A DNA stretch of 44,783 nucleotides from Anaerostipes sp. (GCA_028697725.1 JAQVEG010000020.1:1-44783), one strand, 5' to 3'. Shown: positions 1-8,686, counted from the first letter of the stretch. The notes: generated from the letters alone by a model not told the origin. Translations and numbers: made by a program.

Positions 1-1
1 A

Positions 2-886
2 AATAAGCAATGGCTGAAAGACATTAGGAAATTTAAAGAAGTGAATAGACTTATCATAAAGACTCTATCACTAACGTGTAAAAATCTACACATTTTTCTG
101 ATTTTGTTTACAGCGAAATTAATTCATAAAACAGAATTATTTACTTCTGGTTTTATTCTCGTCCTTCATACCTTTGGTAGAGATTTGAAATGGAATCCAC
201 ATATTCACTATCTTCTTTCAGAAGGTGGACTGGGCAAAAGCGGACTTTGGCGAGCTAAATCACATTTTAACTATGTTTTCATGCACAACTCCTTTCAAAC
301 AGCACTATTGAATGAACTCAAAAAGAAACTTCCAGATTCCTTCAAGCAAGTGGTTTCTCGGGTTTATAAAGATAGCAAGAATGGCTTCTATGTCTACGCA
401 AGACCAAATCGTTGTGACCCAAAACATGTAATTAAATAATACATCAGAAGATATCTTGGCAGACCTGTCATCGCCACCTCTCGCATTGATAACTATAATT
501 CTGTCGATGACACTGTAACCTTTCACTACAACCGTCATGAAGATGATAAATATGTGGAAGAAACTCTTCCTTCTATAGATTTCGTCAAAAGACTGATTCG
601 CCACATTCCAGAAAAACATTTTAAACAAGTTCGTTACTACGGTCTCTATGCCAGATCCCATATAGAAGGTTACAAACTCAATCATGCTATCCACAAATCA
701 AAACATAAATTTTATCTTTCTATGAACAGATGGCGAGACTGTATTAGTCTCTCTTTTGGATATTACCCTATTCAATGCCCATGCTGTAAACAAAAAATGG
801 TATTGCTCGAAATTTATCATAACCACAAGCAGATTTCTCTCGATGAACTTTTTCATAAAGCCAAGGAGAAACATCATTATCCATAA
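2..886 (+). pseudogene. IS91-family (HUH/Y2) transposase, broken
   Basis: A reading frame open from the window edge encodes the C-terminal part of an IS91-type rolling-circle transposase. Visible motifs are HTFGRDLKWNPHIHYL, containing the HUH metal-binding pair (HIH), then YIRRYLGRP, which fits the paired catalytic tyrosines (Y-x3-Y), and a C-terminal CPCC zinc-ligand-like motif. A single in-frame TAA at 437-439 lies directly before the YIRRY motif, so any product would lose the tyrosines. Sequence upstream of about residue 50 also departs from the family, suggesting further decay. The frame is otherwise intact to 886, so inactivation may be fairly recent. The 5' end is outside the window. 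The family call is from recognised motifs; it is a dead element in this form. Confidence 0.8.
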
Positions 887-935
887 TCTCTTCTCCCACA
901 GTCTCCTCCACTGTGATATACTTAACTCCAAACGG

Positions 936-1128
936 ATGACAATCAAAATTGGAACAAAAACACAGCGAAGAGTTCAGACAAAAGTATATACAAAATCCAC
1001 CAGAGGGAATGACCAGAAAAGATATCAAAGAAATGGGTAACGATGACTTACTGGATATGGACTATTTCCTACATGAGGATGATGACCTTGACGATGAAAT
1101 CGGCGAAGGAGGTTTTTATCTCTTCTAA
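936..1128 (+). pseudogene. small acidic accessory ORF of the IS element, frameshifted
   Basis: An ATG at 936 opens a frame that reads MTIK and then fails. Removing one A from the run at 945-948 joins it to a frame reading LEQKHSEEFRQKYIQNPPEG and ending in a very acidic tail (DLLDMDYFLHEDDDLDDE) with GGFYLF at the C-terminus, about 63 residues in all. The coherent composition and the position 50 bp after the transposase suggest an accessory protein of the same mobile element. The frameshift, like the stop in the transposase, points to decay. Function is unknown. An in-frame ATG at 1009 could still give a 39-residue C-terminal fragment. Confidence 0.5.
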
Positions 1129-1150
1129 CCCATCTCATCTGTTTGCTACG

Positions 1151-1178
1151 CCCATCTTTTGATGGGTATATTTTTTTG
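1151..1178 (+). terminator. Rho-independent terminator after the IS ORFs
   Basis: A 6-bp stem (CCCATC/GATGGG) with a TTTT loop at 1151-1166 is followed by TATATTTTTTT. It lies 22 bp after the acidic ORF and would end plus-strand transcription of the element. Confidence 0.6.
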
Positions 1179-1190
1179 TCTTAAATCCCC

Positions 1191-1220
1191 CTTTATAGAA
1201 ACGACAAGTTTCCTATAAAG
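1191..1220. repeat. perfect inverted repeat, possible IS91-type element end
   Basis: CTTTATAG at 1191-1198 pairs with CTATAAAG at 1213-1220, and the inner AAAC/GTTT also pairs around a GACAA loop. No T-run follows, so it is not an obvious terminator. IS91-type elements lack terminal inverted repeats but carry subterminal hairpins at their ends, so this may mark the right boundary of the element. This is inference. Between here and guaA nothing else is recognisable apart from terminator hairpins. Confidence 0.3.
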
Positions 1221-1226
1221 TAAAGT

Positions 1227-1261
1227 AAAAAAAGAGCAGGTACTCCATCACGGAATCCTGC
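1227..1261 (-). terminator. terminator-like hairpin downstream of guaA
   Basis: On the minus strand GCAGG...CCTGC (1261-1236) with an inner TTCC/GGAG(T) stem is followed by TCTTTTTTT. It lies about 150 bp past the guaA stop. A weaker imperfect hairpin at 1368-1407 (CCCTCGG.../...TTTTCGGGGG) is closer to the stop and could act first. Confidence 0.5.
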
Positions 1262-1413
1262 CAATTCATGAAATAATTATTCAATTATATGCTTGAAAAT
1301 CGGGGCATTTTGTGGAAGCTAAAACATTAAAAAAAATAATTTTTAACTCCATTATGGTATGAAGGAACCCCCGAAAAGCCTATAAATGCGACATTTCCGA
1401 GGGCTCAAGTATA

Positions 1414-2958
1414 CTATTCAAACTCAATTGTTGCTGGTGGTTTCCCTGTGCAATCGTACATCACTCGATTGACATGGTCCACTTCGTTTACGATTCTTGT
1501 TGTCACTTTCGCCAGTACCTCCCAAGGCAGTTGTGCCGCATCTGCTGTCATAAAGTCAGATGTATTCACTGCTCTTAATGCGATTGCGTAGTCATAGGTT
1601 CTCTCATCTCCCATAACTCCAACGGAACGCATATTGGTTAGTGCTGCAAAATATTGTCCAAGGTGTTTATCTACTCCGGCATTTGCAATTTCTTCACGAT
1701 AGATTGCATCTGCTTCTTGAACGATTTTTACTTTTTCTTCTGTGACTTCTCCAATGATACGAATGGCAAGACCTGGTCCTGGAAATGGTTGTCTCATAAC
1801 AAGGTACTGTGGAAGTCCAAGTTCTAATCCTGCTTTACGAACTTCATCTTTAAATAAATCACGAAGTGGCTCGATGATTTCTTTAAAATCTACATAGTCA
1901 GGAAGTCCACCTACATTGTGGTGTGATTTGATGACTGCTGATTTTCCAAGTCCACTTTCGATAACGTCCGGATAAATGGTTCCTTGTACAAGGAAGTCTA
2001 CGGCACCGATTTTTTGTGCTTCTTCTTCAAATACGCGGATGAATTCTTCTCCAATGATTTTACGTTTTGTTTCTGGATCATCAACGCCTGCTAATTTGTC
2101 GTAGAATCTTTGCTGACAGTTAACGCGGATAAAGTTAAGGTCATATGGCCCTTCTGGTCCAAAGACTGCCTCTACTTCGTCTCCTTCATTTTTACGAAGA
2201 AGTCCATGGTCTAGGAATACACACGTTAGTTGTTTTCCAACGGCTTGCGCAAGCATGACAGCGGCAACTGAGGAATCAACTCCACCTGAAAGTGCGCATA
2301 ATACTTTTCCATCTCCAACTTTTTCACGAATAGCTTTGATGGAATCTTCTACGAAAGAATCCATTTGCCAGTCTCCTGAACATTCACATACATTATATAG
2401 GAAATTGTGAATCATTGCTTTTCCCTCTTCTGTATGCATTACTTCTGGATGGAACTGGGTTGCGTAAAGCTTCTTTTCTGCATTTTCCATGGCAGCTACT
2501 GGGCAGACTGGAGTGTGTCCAGTTACTTTAAATCCTTCTGGTGCTTCGGCAATATAATCTGTATGACTCATCCAGCAAATGCTTGTATCACTGATATTTT
2601 TGAAAATCTCTGATGTTGTATCAATTTTCACTTCTGTATGTCCATATTCGCTCACTGGTGCTGTTTCTACTTTTCCACCTAGCTTATATGCCATCAATTG
2701 AGAACCATAGCAGATTCCAAGGATAGGAATTCCCATATCAAAGATTGCTGCGTCATAAGTTGGTGAATCATCTTTGTATACGCTGTTTGGTCCACCTGTA
2801 AAAATGATTCCCTTTGGATTGTACTCTCGGATTTCGTCCATTGTAATGGTGTGTGATTTAATCTCGCAGTATACGTTGCATTCACGAACACGTCTTGCGA
2901 TTAACTGATTGTACTGTCCACCAAAATCAATGACTAAAAACTTTTCATTATTTTTCAA
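1414..2958 (-). CDS. guaA: GMP synthase (glutamine-hydrolysing)
   Basis: Converts XMP, glutamine and ATP to GMP in the cytosol, the last step of guanine nucleotide synthesis. The 514-residue protein has the full family layout. The class I glutamine amidotransferase domain fills about residues 1-195, with nucleophile Cys83 in GICYGSQ and the catalytic His in QFHPEV. The ATP pyrophosphatase domain follows, with the PP-loop ALSGGVDSS near 223. The C-terminal dimerisation domain ends in [10 protein letters not shown]. The start is a TTG: GGAGG sits 6 nt upstream and no in-frame ATG fits. It is monocistronic here, with its own promoter at 3017-3045. No guanine riboswitch is visible in the short leader. 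Confidence 0.97.
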   Translation of the reverse strand: MKNNEKFLVIDFGGQYNQLIARRVRECNVYCEIKSHTITMDEIREYNPKGIIFTGGPNSVYKDDSPTYDAAIFDMGIPILGICYGSQLMAYKLGGKVETAPVSEYGHTEVKIDTTSEIFKNISDTSICWMSHTDYIAEAPEGFKVTGHTPVCPVAAMENAEKKLYATQFHPEVMHTEEGKAMIHNFLYNVCECSGDWQMDSFVEDSIKAIREKVGDGKVLCALSGGVDSSVAAVMLAQAVGKQLTCVFLDHGLLRKNEGDEVEAVFGPEGPYDLNFIRVNCQQRFYDKLAGVDDPETKRKIIGEEFIRVFEEEAQKIGAVDFLVQGTIYPDVIESGLGKSAVIKSHHNVGGLPDYVDFKEIIEPLRDLFKDEVRKAGLELGLPQYLVMRQPFPGPGLAIRIIGEVTEEKVKIVQEADAIYREEIANAGVDKHLGQYFAALTNMRSVGVMGDERTYDYAIALRAVNTSDFMTADAAQLPWEVLAKVTTRIVNEVDHVNRVMYDCTGKPPATIEFE

Positions 2959-3016
2959 AATCGTCCTCCTATATATTTCAACTATTTGTATTAATTATTT
3001 TTAACACTTATTTTTC

Positions 3017-3045
3017 ATTATAATGTAGGTATCTTTATTTGACAA
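3017..3045 (-). promoter_or_regulatory. guaA promoter (-35 TTGTCA, 17 bp, -10 TATAAT)
   Basis: On the minus strand TTGTCA (3045-3040), a 17-bp spacer and a perfect TATAAT (3022-3017) precede guaA by about 60 nt. The -35 box lies at the inner edge of the left direct repeat of the adjacent insertion sequence, so the insertion abutted this promoter but left it intact. Confidence 0.75.
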
Positions 3046-3087
3046 GATATATCGTCATGTAGCAGCTGTTTTTGCAGCTGTTTTTCT
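3041..3087. repeat. left direct repeat (long target duplication) of the IS1202-like element
   Basis: GACAAGATATATCGTCATGT followed by AGCAGCTGTTTTT matches 3824-3859 in the same orientation with three mismatches in the first 33 bp. The left copy carries an extra 12-bp tandem unit (GCAGCTGTTTTT twice). Each copy directly abuts a terminal inverted repeat of the element. The IS1202 group is known for unusually long target duplications, which fits. Read on the minus strand this copy still encodes a KTAAKTAAT-stop tail like the end of the EamA gene, showing where the element landed. Confidence 0.7.
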
Positions 3088-3823
3088 AAACCGTTTGTGA
3101 TAACGTCCTCATATAACACAAAGGAAATTGTCCCATATGTGTTATCATTCTTCTATACATCATGTTAGGAGGAAATTGTTATCAGAAAGGTTAATCTTAC
3201 AATGGATGAAAATAAAAAATATGAAGTCATTAAACGTCTTGTTGATGACAATGGTAACAAAAAAAGAGCTGCTCTTACCTTAGGTGTGTCTCCATATAAA
3301 TGGTTTTGTAACGCTGTTACATCTCTTCATATTTCAGTTGATGATGCAACTGGGAAAATCACTGGTGCTAGGTTTGATGAGGAAGAAACACTAAAAATAA
3401 AGTAAATGAATTCTTAAACTCCTACACAAAAGAATTCAACGCGAAATTCACTCTTCCTCTTGATGGTATCAAATCTGTCTTCGAGACACAACCATCAAAA
3501 GAAAAAATCAATCTAATACTTGCAGTTTTAACAGGGTGTTGCGTTGATAGTGGACATTGTATAAAATTCAAAAAGAAATATTATCGTATGCTTGATTCTA
3601 AAAGTTCTCAAGTTCACTATAAGAAAGGAACAAAAGTCATGGTAATACATTCCCGCTATGAATCACCCTTGACGAAGAGAACATATCGCTAAGTTTGTTA
3701 AATCGCAAAAGCATCATCAAAACGATGAAGACAATGTTCCCGCATAACAACCAGATAATGAATAAAAATAGCCCAGAAAAATCGGGGCTCATGCTTCACT
3801 TCGGGACATTTTCAAAAACGGTT
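3088..3823 (+). mobile_element. decayed IS1202-like (ISNCY) insertion sequence
   Basis: The element is bounded by imperfect terminal inverted repeats of about 20 bp. The left end reads AACCGTTTGTGATAACGTCC (3089-3108). The reverse complement of the right end (3803-3823) reads AACCGTTTTTGAAAATGTCC. Between them lies one transposase remnant. At about 736 bp it is less than half the length of intact members of this group, because the transposase core is missing. Long direct repeats flank it. It sits between guaA and the 3' end of the EamA gene and disrupts neither. Confidence 0.75.
3181..3692 (+). pseudogene. IS1202-type transposase with internal deletion and frameshift
   Basis: The N-terminus reads IRKVNLTMDENKKYEVIKRL and then NGNKKRAALTLGVS, the helix-turn-helix start of ISNCY/IS1202 transposases. 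It jumps directly into WFCNAVTSLHISVDDATG, part of the DDE catalytic core, so the segment between is deleted. After ARFDEEETL a second break (stop at 3403-3405) shifts frame. The C-terminal part resumes at 3402 as VNEFLNSYTKEFNAKFTLPL and ends at the TAA 3690-3692. The ribosome site AGGAGG at 3167-3172 points to a start at 3181, where the codon is now ATC; the first ATG is 3202. At least three lesions make it inactive. Confidence 0.75.
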
Positions 3824-3859
3824 GACAACATATATCGTCACTTAGCAGCTGTTTTTTCT
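3824..3859. repeat. right direct repeat of the IS1202-like element
   Basis: GACAACATATATCGTCACTT followed by AGCAGCTGTTTTTTCT matches the left copy at 3041-3087 but has only one 12-bp unit. It contains the last codons and the stop (3838-3840) of the EamA gene, so the insertion occurred in the extreme 3' end of that gene and the duplication restored its stop codon. The divergence of the copies indicates an old insertion. Confidence 0.7.
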
Positions 3860-4770
3860 CTATATTTTAGCAACATTCTCTCTTTTGGAAACTTTACGCT
3901 CAATGCTCCAACACCTACTAGAATAAAGAGCATACCAGCCAAATCCACTCCTGTAAATGGTATTTTAGTGACAAAAATGGAAAGTATCATTGCCACAAGT
4001 GGCTCTACACATGCAAATAAGCTTGCTTTGACTGGTCCAATTAAACGAACACCTTCTAAGTAACTGCAAAATGATATCATAGTTCCAATGACGATAACTC
4101 CACTGATTGCAAGAACCGTTTTAATATCCCAGATACCAATGACATGCCATGGTTTTATGATGACTCCAAGTACAATTCCACCTAGAAGCATCCCCCAACC
4201 AACAGTTGGTATGGAGCCGAAATCGGCGAGAAGCTTTCTTGGCTGTATATTGTAAATGCAAAGGGTGAGTGCCGCCATAATTCCCCAGAACAATGCGTGT
4301 TTTGTAATGATTAGGGTATCTAAACTTCCATGAGTTGCCAATAAAAATGTTCCTACCGACACCATGACTAATACAATGATTTCTTTTGTATTTGGTAATC
4401 TCCGTTCTTTCAGTGCATAAAATATCATAATCACAACAGGGGCTGTATATTGTAATACCGTTGCCGTTCCTGCATTGGAATACTGGATGGCTAAGAAATA
4501 CGAAAGCTGGCAAAAGGACATCCCAAAGATTCCAAAGACAACCATACTAATTCCACTTCGTTTATTTTTCCACACTTGAAATATAGAATTTTTTTCTTTG
4601 ATATAGGCTATGAGAAGTAGCAATACCCCGGCCCATAATAGGCGAACACTCACAAGCCACTGTGCATTTAATCCTTTGATATCAAATAAATATTTTCCCA
4701 GAACTCCGCACAAACCCCAGCATATGCCGCCTATAATTGTATATAAAATACCTTTTCTATTGTCGTTCAC
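3838..4770 (-). CDS. EamA/DMT-family membrane transporter
   Basis: A 310-residue integral membrane protein with about ten hydrophobic segments in two EamA repeats. The first begins near residue 8 (GGICWGLCGVLGKY) and the second near 160 (FWGIMAALTLCIYNIQP). This is the usual size for drug/metabolite superfamily exporters, whose substrates are amino acids, metabolites or drugs; the substrate cannot be told. The start is a GTG (4768-4770) with AAGGGA about 9 nt upstream. The last seven codons lie in the right direct repeat of the IS element, so the C-terminal KTAAK tail may differ from the ancestral one. It is monocistronic, with a terminator hairpin at 4841-4881 separating it from upstream DNA. 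Confidence 0.85.
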   Translation of the reverse strand: MNDNRKGILYTIIGGICWGLCGVLGKYLFDIKGLNAQWLVSVRLLWAGVLLLLIAYIKEKNSIFQVWKNKRSGISMVVFGIFGMSFCQLSYFLAIQYSNAGTATVLQYTAPVVIMIFYALKERRLPNTKEIIVLVMVSVGTFLLATHGSLDTLIITKHALFWGIMAALTLCIYNIQPRKLLADFGSIPTVGWGMLLGGIVLGVIIKPWHVIGIWDIKTVLAISGVIVIGTMISFCSYLEGVRLIGPVKASLFACVEPLVAMILSIFVTKIPFTGVDLAGMLFILVGVGALSVKFPKERMLLKYREKTAAK

Positions 4771-4840
4771 ACCACACCATCCCTTTTTCTTATCTCATAC
4801 ATAGTTTCTACTATAATATCTTTCATCTGTGAAGACAAGT

Positions 4841-4881
4841 AAAAAAAATAGGAACTCTTGAATTTTGAGTTCCCATTTTTA
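4841..4881. terminator. bidirectional terminator
   Basis: GGAACTC (4851-4857) pairs with GAGTTCC (4867-4873), with an A-run before and a T-run after. On the minus strand it lies just past the stop of the glycerol dehydrogenase gene and ahead of the EamA gene. Confidence 0.75.
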
Positions 4882-4893
4882 AAATGATTTCTT

Positions 4894-5979
4894 CTATTTA
4901 TAGTATCTTCCCAATGCATCGGCTCCAATAATGGCAGCATACACATCGTCAGGAGTTACTTCAAATGGCATATTTCCAAGGGTATCATCTGGCGAACATG
5001 CTAACTTTGCAACTTCCATGATTTCTTCTTGTTTCACTTCTTTGATTCCAAGTTCTTCAAGGGTTGTTGGAAGTCCTAGTTCATCACAAAAACTAATAAC
5101 TTCCCCAATTTCATCTTGATCTGCATTTTCAAGAACTAACTGAACCAGTGTACCAAAAGCAACTTTTTCTCCATGATATAATTCATGTGTTGCAGGAATT
5201 GCAGTTAGACCATTGTGAATTGCATGGGCTCCTGCTAGTCCTCCACTTTCAAATCCGATTCCTGAAAGATAAGTATTTGCCTCAATAATATGTTCCACTG
5301 CTTTGGTGCAGACATTTTCATCTACTGCAAGTTTTGCATCCACACCTTCATCTAAAAGAGTGTTGTAGCAAAGTTCCGCAAGTGCCATTGCCGCTAGTGT
5401 GTTCTTGCCACCCACACAATTTCCAGCATTGGATCTTTCACAGGCTCTTGCCTCAAAATAAGTTGCAAGGGCATCTCCCATTCCAGATACTAAAAGTCTT
5501 GCTGGTGCTTTTGCCACAACATCTGTATCCACCATTACCATATTTGGACTTGCTGGTAAAAATAAATATTTATCAAAAACTCCATCATCTGAATAAATAA
5601 CAGAAAGAGCGCTACATGGTGCATCGGTAGATGCAATGGTTGGAACAATCATCACTGGCTTTTTCTCATAAAATGCAACTGCTTTTGCAGTATCAAGAAT
5701 CTTTCCTCCTCCAACACCTACGATTACATCGCATCCATTTGCCTTAGAAACCTCAATCAATCGATTGATTTCTGTCATGCAGCATTCTCCATTGAAACTT
5801 TCATATACAATCTTAGTATCTCCCTGACCTTCTGAAATTCCCGGTTCTACACGTTTCCTTCCAGATGGACTTGTCAGTACAAGTAAACTCTCTCCATAAT
5901 TCTTTGCGTATTCACAAAGATTCTTTAGTTCCCCTTTTCCTTGAACATAACGGCTTGGACTTCCAATAATATTTGCCAT
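4894..5979 (-). CDS. gldA: glycerol dehydrogenase (NAD+)
   Basis: An iron-type alcohol dehydrogenase family member, expected to oxidise glycerol to dihydroxyacetone with NAD+ using a Zn2+ ion. The 361-residue length fits GldA. Visible motifs are GVGGGKILDTAKA (NAD binding), PTIASTDAPCSALSV (active site, metal Asp) and the metal-ligand histidine region AHAIHNGL, followed by HGEKVAFG. A longer open frame extends to 6126, but the start at 5979 is chosen because GGAGC lies 6 nt upstream and the family begins at MANIIGSPSRY. The gene stands alone. Its upstream region is shared with the divergent gene at 6166. Confidence 0.92.
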   Translation of the reverse strand: MANIIGSPSRYVQGKGELKNLCEYAKNYGESLLVLTSPSGRKRVEPGISEGQGDTKIVYESFNGECCMTEINRLIEVSKANGCDVIVGVGGGKILDTAKAVAFYEKKPVMIVPTIASTDAPCSALSVIYSDDGVFDKYLFLPASPNMVMVDTDVVAKAPARLLVSGMGDALATYFEARACERSNAGNCVGGKNTLAAMALAELCYNTLLDEGVDAKLAVDENVCTKAVEHIIEANTYLSGIGFESGGLAGAHAIHNGLTAIPATHELYHGEKVAFGTLVQLVLENADQDEIGEVISFCDELGLPTTLEELGIKEVKQEEIMEVAKLACSPDDTLGNMPFEVTPDDVYAAIIGADALGRYYK

Positions 5980-6073
5980 AAGTAAGCTCCTTTCAAAATG
6001 CTTTGCCTCTTTGTCTCCTTTCCTCATTATATCACGATTTCCTTTATAACATTTGTTGGCTTTGTATTTTTTC

Positions 6074-6102
6074 TTGACACTTTCTTTCTTGTTTGTTAAG
6101 AT
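6074..6102 (+). promoter_or_regulatory. promoter of the GDPD-like gene (TTGACA, 17 bp, TAAGAT)
   Basis: A perfect TTGACA at 6074-6079 and TAAGAT at 6097-6102 with a 17-bp spacer lie 63 bp before the ATG at 6166. They are correctly oriented for that gene. Confidence 0.7.
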
Positions 6103-6165
6103 TGTTACAGAATTATTACGTTCCAAAAGCTTAGAAACGGAACTAGAAATCAGGTTAATATTATT

Positions 6166-7191
6166 ATGACAAAAAAAAATAAATTTAAGAGTAAACAGTT
6201 TAAAAAGTTAAAAAAGCGTCAACGTCAGCGACACATTGCAATGGCTGTTATTATAGCTATTTTTCTTCTTATTGCATTTGGCATCTACACGATTGTTTTT
6301 CCTATGATTCGTAATTTTCAAAAAAAAGAAACGGCAACAACTGCGAAAAAGGTTACAACAGTTGCTAAGAAAGTCACAACCACTGAAAAGAATTGGTATG
6401 ATTACAACGCCATTGCTCATGCTTTAGGTGGTATTGATGGACATGACTACACTAATTCAAAAGAGGCTTTTGAAGCTTCCATTAAAAATGGATTTCACAT
6501 TTTTGAAGTGGATTTACTACAAACCACAGATAACGTTCTAGTAGCCCGTCACACCTGGGGAGAAGATTTAGCTGACCCATTAAGTAAAGGTGATGACAAT
6601 CGTGTATCCTATGACACATTTAAAAAGACCAAGCTCTATGGCAAATATACCCCTCTTTCATTGGAAGATATTTTTAATATTATGGATAAACATCCTGACA
6701 TTTATGTGATGACAGACACAAAAGATGGTGGCTATGCAGCTTCAGTTTCTGATGCTAAAATTATTGTCCAGACAGCAAAAAAGATGGGAAAAGAAAAGTT
6801 ACTAGATCGTCTTATCATCCAGATTTACAATGAAAATATGCTAAGAGCTGTGCGCTCCCAATATGATTTTAAACATGTTTTATATACGACTTATAAGCAG
6901 TCCGACTTGGCTTTTAGTCAAATGATTAATTTTTGTAAAAGTAATCAAGTTGAAGCCGTAACGGTTCCACAAAAATCGGTAAATGATTATCGAATGAAGC
7001 TATTAGAAGATGCCAATCTCAAATCATTTACCCATACAGTTAATAATACCTATTTGGTAGAACAATATATGCTATTAGGTGTTTATGGTATCTACACCGA
7101 CTTTGTAAGTAGTTCTGATATTCGAGAAACATACTTAAATCTACAAAGTGATAAGCTAGTCAAAGAATACTCCGATGCCTTAACCAAATAA
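6166..7191 (+). CDS. membrane-anchored glycerophosphodiester phosphodiesterase-like protein
   Basis: A 341-residue protein with a very basic N-terminus (KKNKFKSKQFKKLKKRQRQR), one transmembrane helix at about 24-48, a Thr/Lys-rich linker and an outward-facing catalytic domain. The domain has GDPD/PI-PLC barrel features: a first histidine in AIAHALGG, NSKEAFEASI, then FEVDLLQTTDNVLVARH with the Glu-x-Asp metal ligands and second histidine. The usual HRG is HAL here, so it may use an unusual substrate. It probably cleaves glycerophosphodiesters or related headgroups at the cell surface. Its 3' end overlaps the converging aldo/keto reductase by 12 bp. It has a consensus promoter but a weak ribosome site. 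Confidence 0.8.
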   Translation: MTKKNKFKSKQFKKLKKRQRQRHIAMAVIIAIFLLIAFGIYTIVFPMIRNFQKKETATTAKKVTTVAKKVTTTEKNWYDYNAIAHALGGIDGHDYTNSKEAFEASIKNGFHIFEVDLLQTTDNVLVARHTWGEDLADPLSKGDDNRVSYDTFKKTKLYGKYTPLSLEDIFNIMDKHPDIYVMTDTKDGGYAASVSDAKIIVQTAKKMGKEKLLDRLIIQIYNENMLRAVRSQYDFKHVLYTTYKQSDLAFSQMINFCKSNQVEAVTVPQKSVNDYRMKLLEDANLKSFTHTVNNTYLVEQYMLLGVYGIYTDFVSSSDIRETYLNLQSDKLVKEYSDALTK

Positions 7192-8325
7192 TTTTGCTGC
7201 CCTTTTCATATTGTCAATTATTTTGACACCGAAAGGGCAGTTTTTTTCGCAGCTGCCACATGCGATACATTCATCTGCGTGATGATTTAACAGTTTATAA
7301 TGCTCACGAACGGTTTCTGGCACTTCTCCTTGTGCAACTGCAAGATTTAAATATTTTGTAACTGAAGCTACATCAATTCCCTTTGGACAGGGTGCGCAGT
7401 GACCACAATACATACAATGTCCTTCAAAACTATGTCGTTCTAATCCTGATAATACATTTGCATAATCTTTCTCTTCCTCGGTGGCCATTTCATAGGCTAC
7501 CATTTCTTTTAGATTTTCTTCTGAACGAAATCCACCCATAATTGCCCCAACCGCTGGTCTTGTAAGAGCATAGTGAATACACTGGTTCACTGTAAATGTC
7601 TTGCCAAATGGAGATAACTCCTCATCTAATAAGTCGCCTCCTCCAAAAGCTTTCATAACATCAATTCCAACACCCATTTTTTCACACAATTCATACAACT
7701 CAGTTCGACTGGCATCTTGGTTGTGATAACTCTCCATATAAACCTCATCTGCCCATAACTGTTCTACGTCTTCTGTTGGTGGCTGCATATCATACGACGG
7801 ATTAATACTGAACATTAATACCTCAATCAATCCCGTCTCCACTGCCATTTTCGCAACTGCAGGATTGTGACTACTCATTCCAATGTGCTTAATTCTTCCC
7901 TGCTTCTTCAATTCGAGAGCATATTCCATCACCGGACCATCAAACACTTGATGAAAATCTTCCTCTGCATCAATATAATGAATCATGCCAATATCAATAT
8001 AATCTGTATCAAGTCTTTTCATTAAATCTTCAAAAGACTCTCGAACTTCCTCTATATTTCTTGTACGCAAATACTGTTCATTTTTCCAAGTAGAACACAA
8101 ATGTCCCTGAATAATTAAATCATCTCTATGACCTTTTATTGCATAACCCATATTATCCCTAAGCTTAGGACTTGAGGCGTACATATCAAAAAAATTCACT
8201 CCATAACTCATTGCCTGTTCCATGCGCTTTCTTGATTCCTTGGCACTTAACTCTGCAAATCCCTCACAGCCCAATGCTATTTCACTTACCTTTAAACCTG
8301 TATTCCCTAAATTTCTATATATCAT
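7180..8325 (-). CDS. aldo/keto reductase with C-terminal 2x[4Fe-4S] ferredoxin domain
   Basis: A 381-residue protein with an N-terminal AKR barrel (MIYRNLGNTGLKVSEIALGC, NFFDMYASSP, YIDIGMIHYID, GRIKHIGMSSHNP) and a ferredoxin-like end. The latter has two cysteine clusters, CMYCGHCAPCP near 309 and CIACGSCEKNCP near 354, each able to bind a [4Fe-4S] cluster. Such proteins are common in anaerobic Clostridia and probably couple carbonyl/alcohol redox to ferredoxin. The strand position that normally carries the catalytic lysine reads LIIQGH, so NADPH-dependent chemistry may be altered. AAGGAGC precedes the ATG. It is monocistronic and converges with the GDPD-like gene. Confidence 0.9.
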   Translation of the reverse strand: MIYRNLGNTGLKVSEIALGCEGFAELSAKESRKRMEQAMSYGVNFFDMYASSPKLRDNMGYAIKGHRDDLIIQGHLCSTWKNEQYLRTRNIEEVRESFEDLMKRLDTDYIDIGMIHYIDAEEDFHQVFDGPVMEYALELKKQGRIKHIGMSSHNPAVAKMAVETGLIEVLMFSINPSYDMQPPTEDVEQLWADEVYMESYHNQDASRTELYELCEKMGVGIDVMKAFGGGDLLDEELSPFGKTFTVNQCIHYALTRPAVGAIMGGFRSEENLKEMVAYEMATEEEKDYANVLSGLERHSFEGHCMYCGHCAPCPKGIDVASVTKYLNLAVAQGEVPETVREHYKLLNHHADECIACGSCEKNCPFGVKIIDNMKRAAKLFG

Positions 8326-8380
8326 AACAATGCTCCTTATGTGCCTCTATCTCTAATTTCCAAAAAACTGTTTAATTTAT

Positions 8381-8680
8381 TTAACGAAACAATATGCTCG
8401 TTATATCTTGGTATCTATCAATCACACGATATATTTCCACATAATCTTTTTTGATACGATATAGAGTAATGTAATCCCGATGAACCAAATACCTATAATC
8501 TGTCTTGAAACTCACTCTCTTAGACAAGTCTGCTCCCATTGTGGGAAACTGCTGTAAGCTCTCAAAATTTTTGTAAATTTCATCTACCATCTTTCTGGCC
8601 GCTTCTGCATTATCCTCTGCAATATAATCTCTAATTGCTTTCAGATCTGTTACTACAAGAGGGTTAATCCTTAATTTCAT
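8381..8680 (-). CDS. ParE/RelE-family toxin
   Basis: A protein of about 99 residues with the ParE/RelE fold signature: MKLRINPLVVTDLKAIRDYI, then AARKMVDEIY, FPTMGADL, YRYLVHRDYITLYRI and a C-terminal RVIDRYQDI. Family members inhibit gyrase (ParE) or cleave mRNA on the ribosome (RelE); the ParE-like helical start favours the former, but this is not certain. It starts 6 bp after the antitoxin stop. GGAGGA lies 7 nt before a TTG at 8683 and 10 nt before the ATG at 8680, so either start is possible. It is the second gene of a two-gene operon. Confidence 0.85.
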   Translation of the reverse strand: MKLRINPLVVTDLKAIRDYIAEDNAEAARKMVDEIYKNFESLQQFPTMGADLSKRVSFKTDYRYLVHRDYITLYRIKKDYVEIYRVIDRYQDITSILFR

Positions 8681-8686
8681 CAAGTA

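Noticed and set aside
305..694. Minus-strand ORF of 129 codons
   Set aside because: It is antisense to the transposase remnant, which carries recognisable HUH and Y2 motifs.
2959..3040. Purine riboswitch ahead of guaA
   Set aside because: The leader is short, AT-rich and lacks the conserved junction sequences of guanine riboswitches.
5980..6126. 49-residue N-terminal extension of glycerol dehydrogenase
   Set aside because: A strong ribosome site precedes the internal ATG at 5979, and the extension is lysine-rich and unlike the family.
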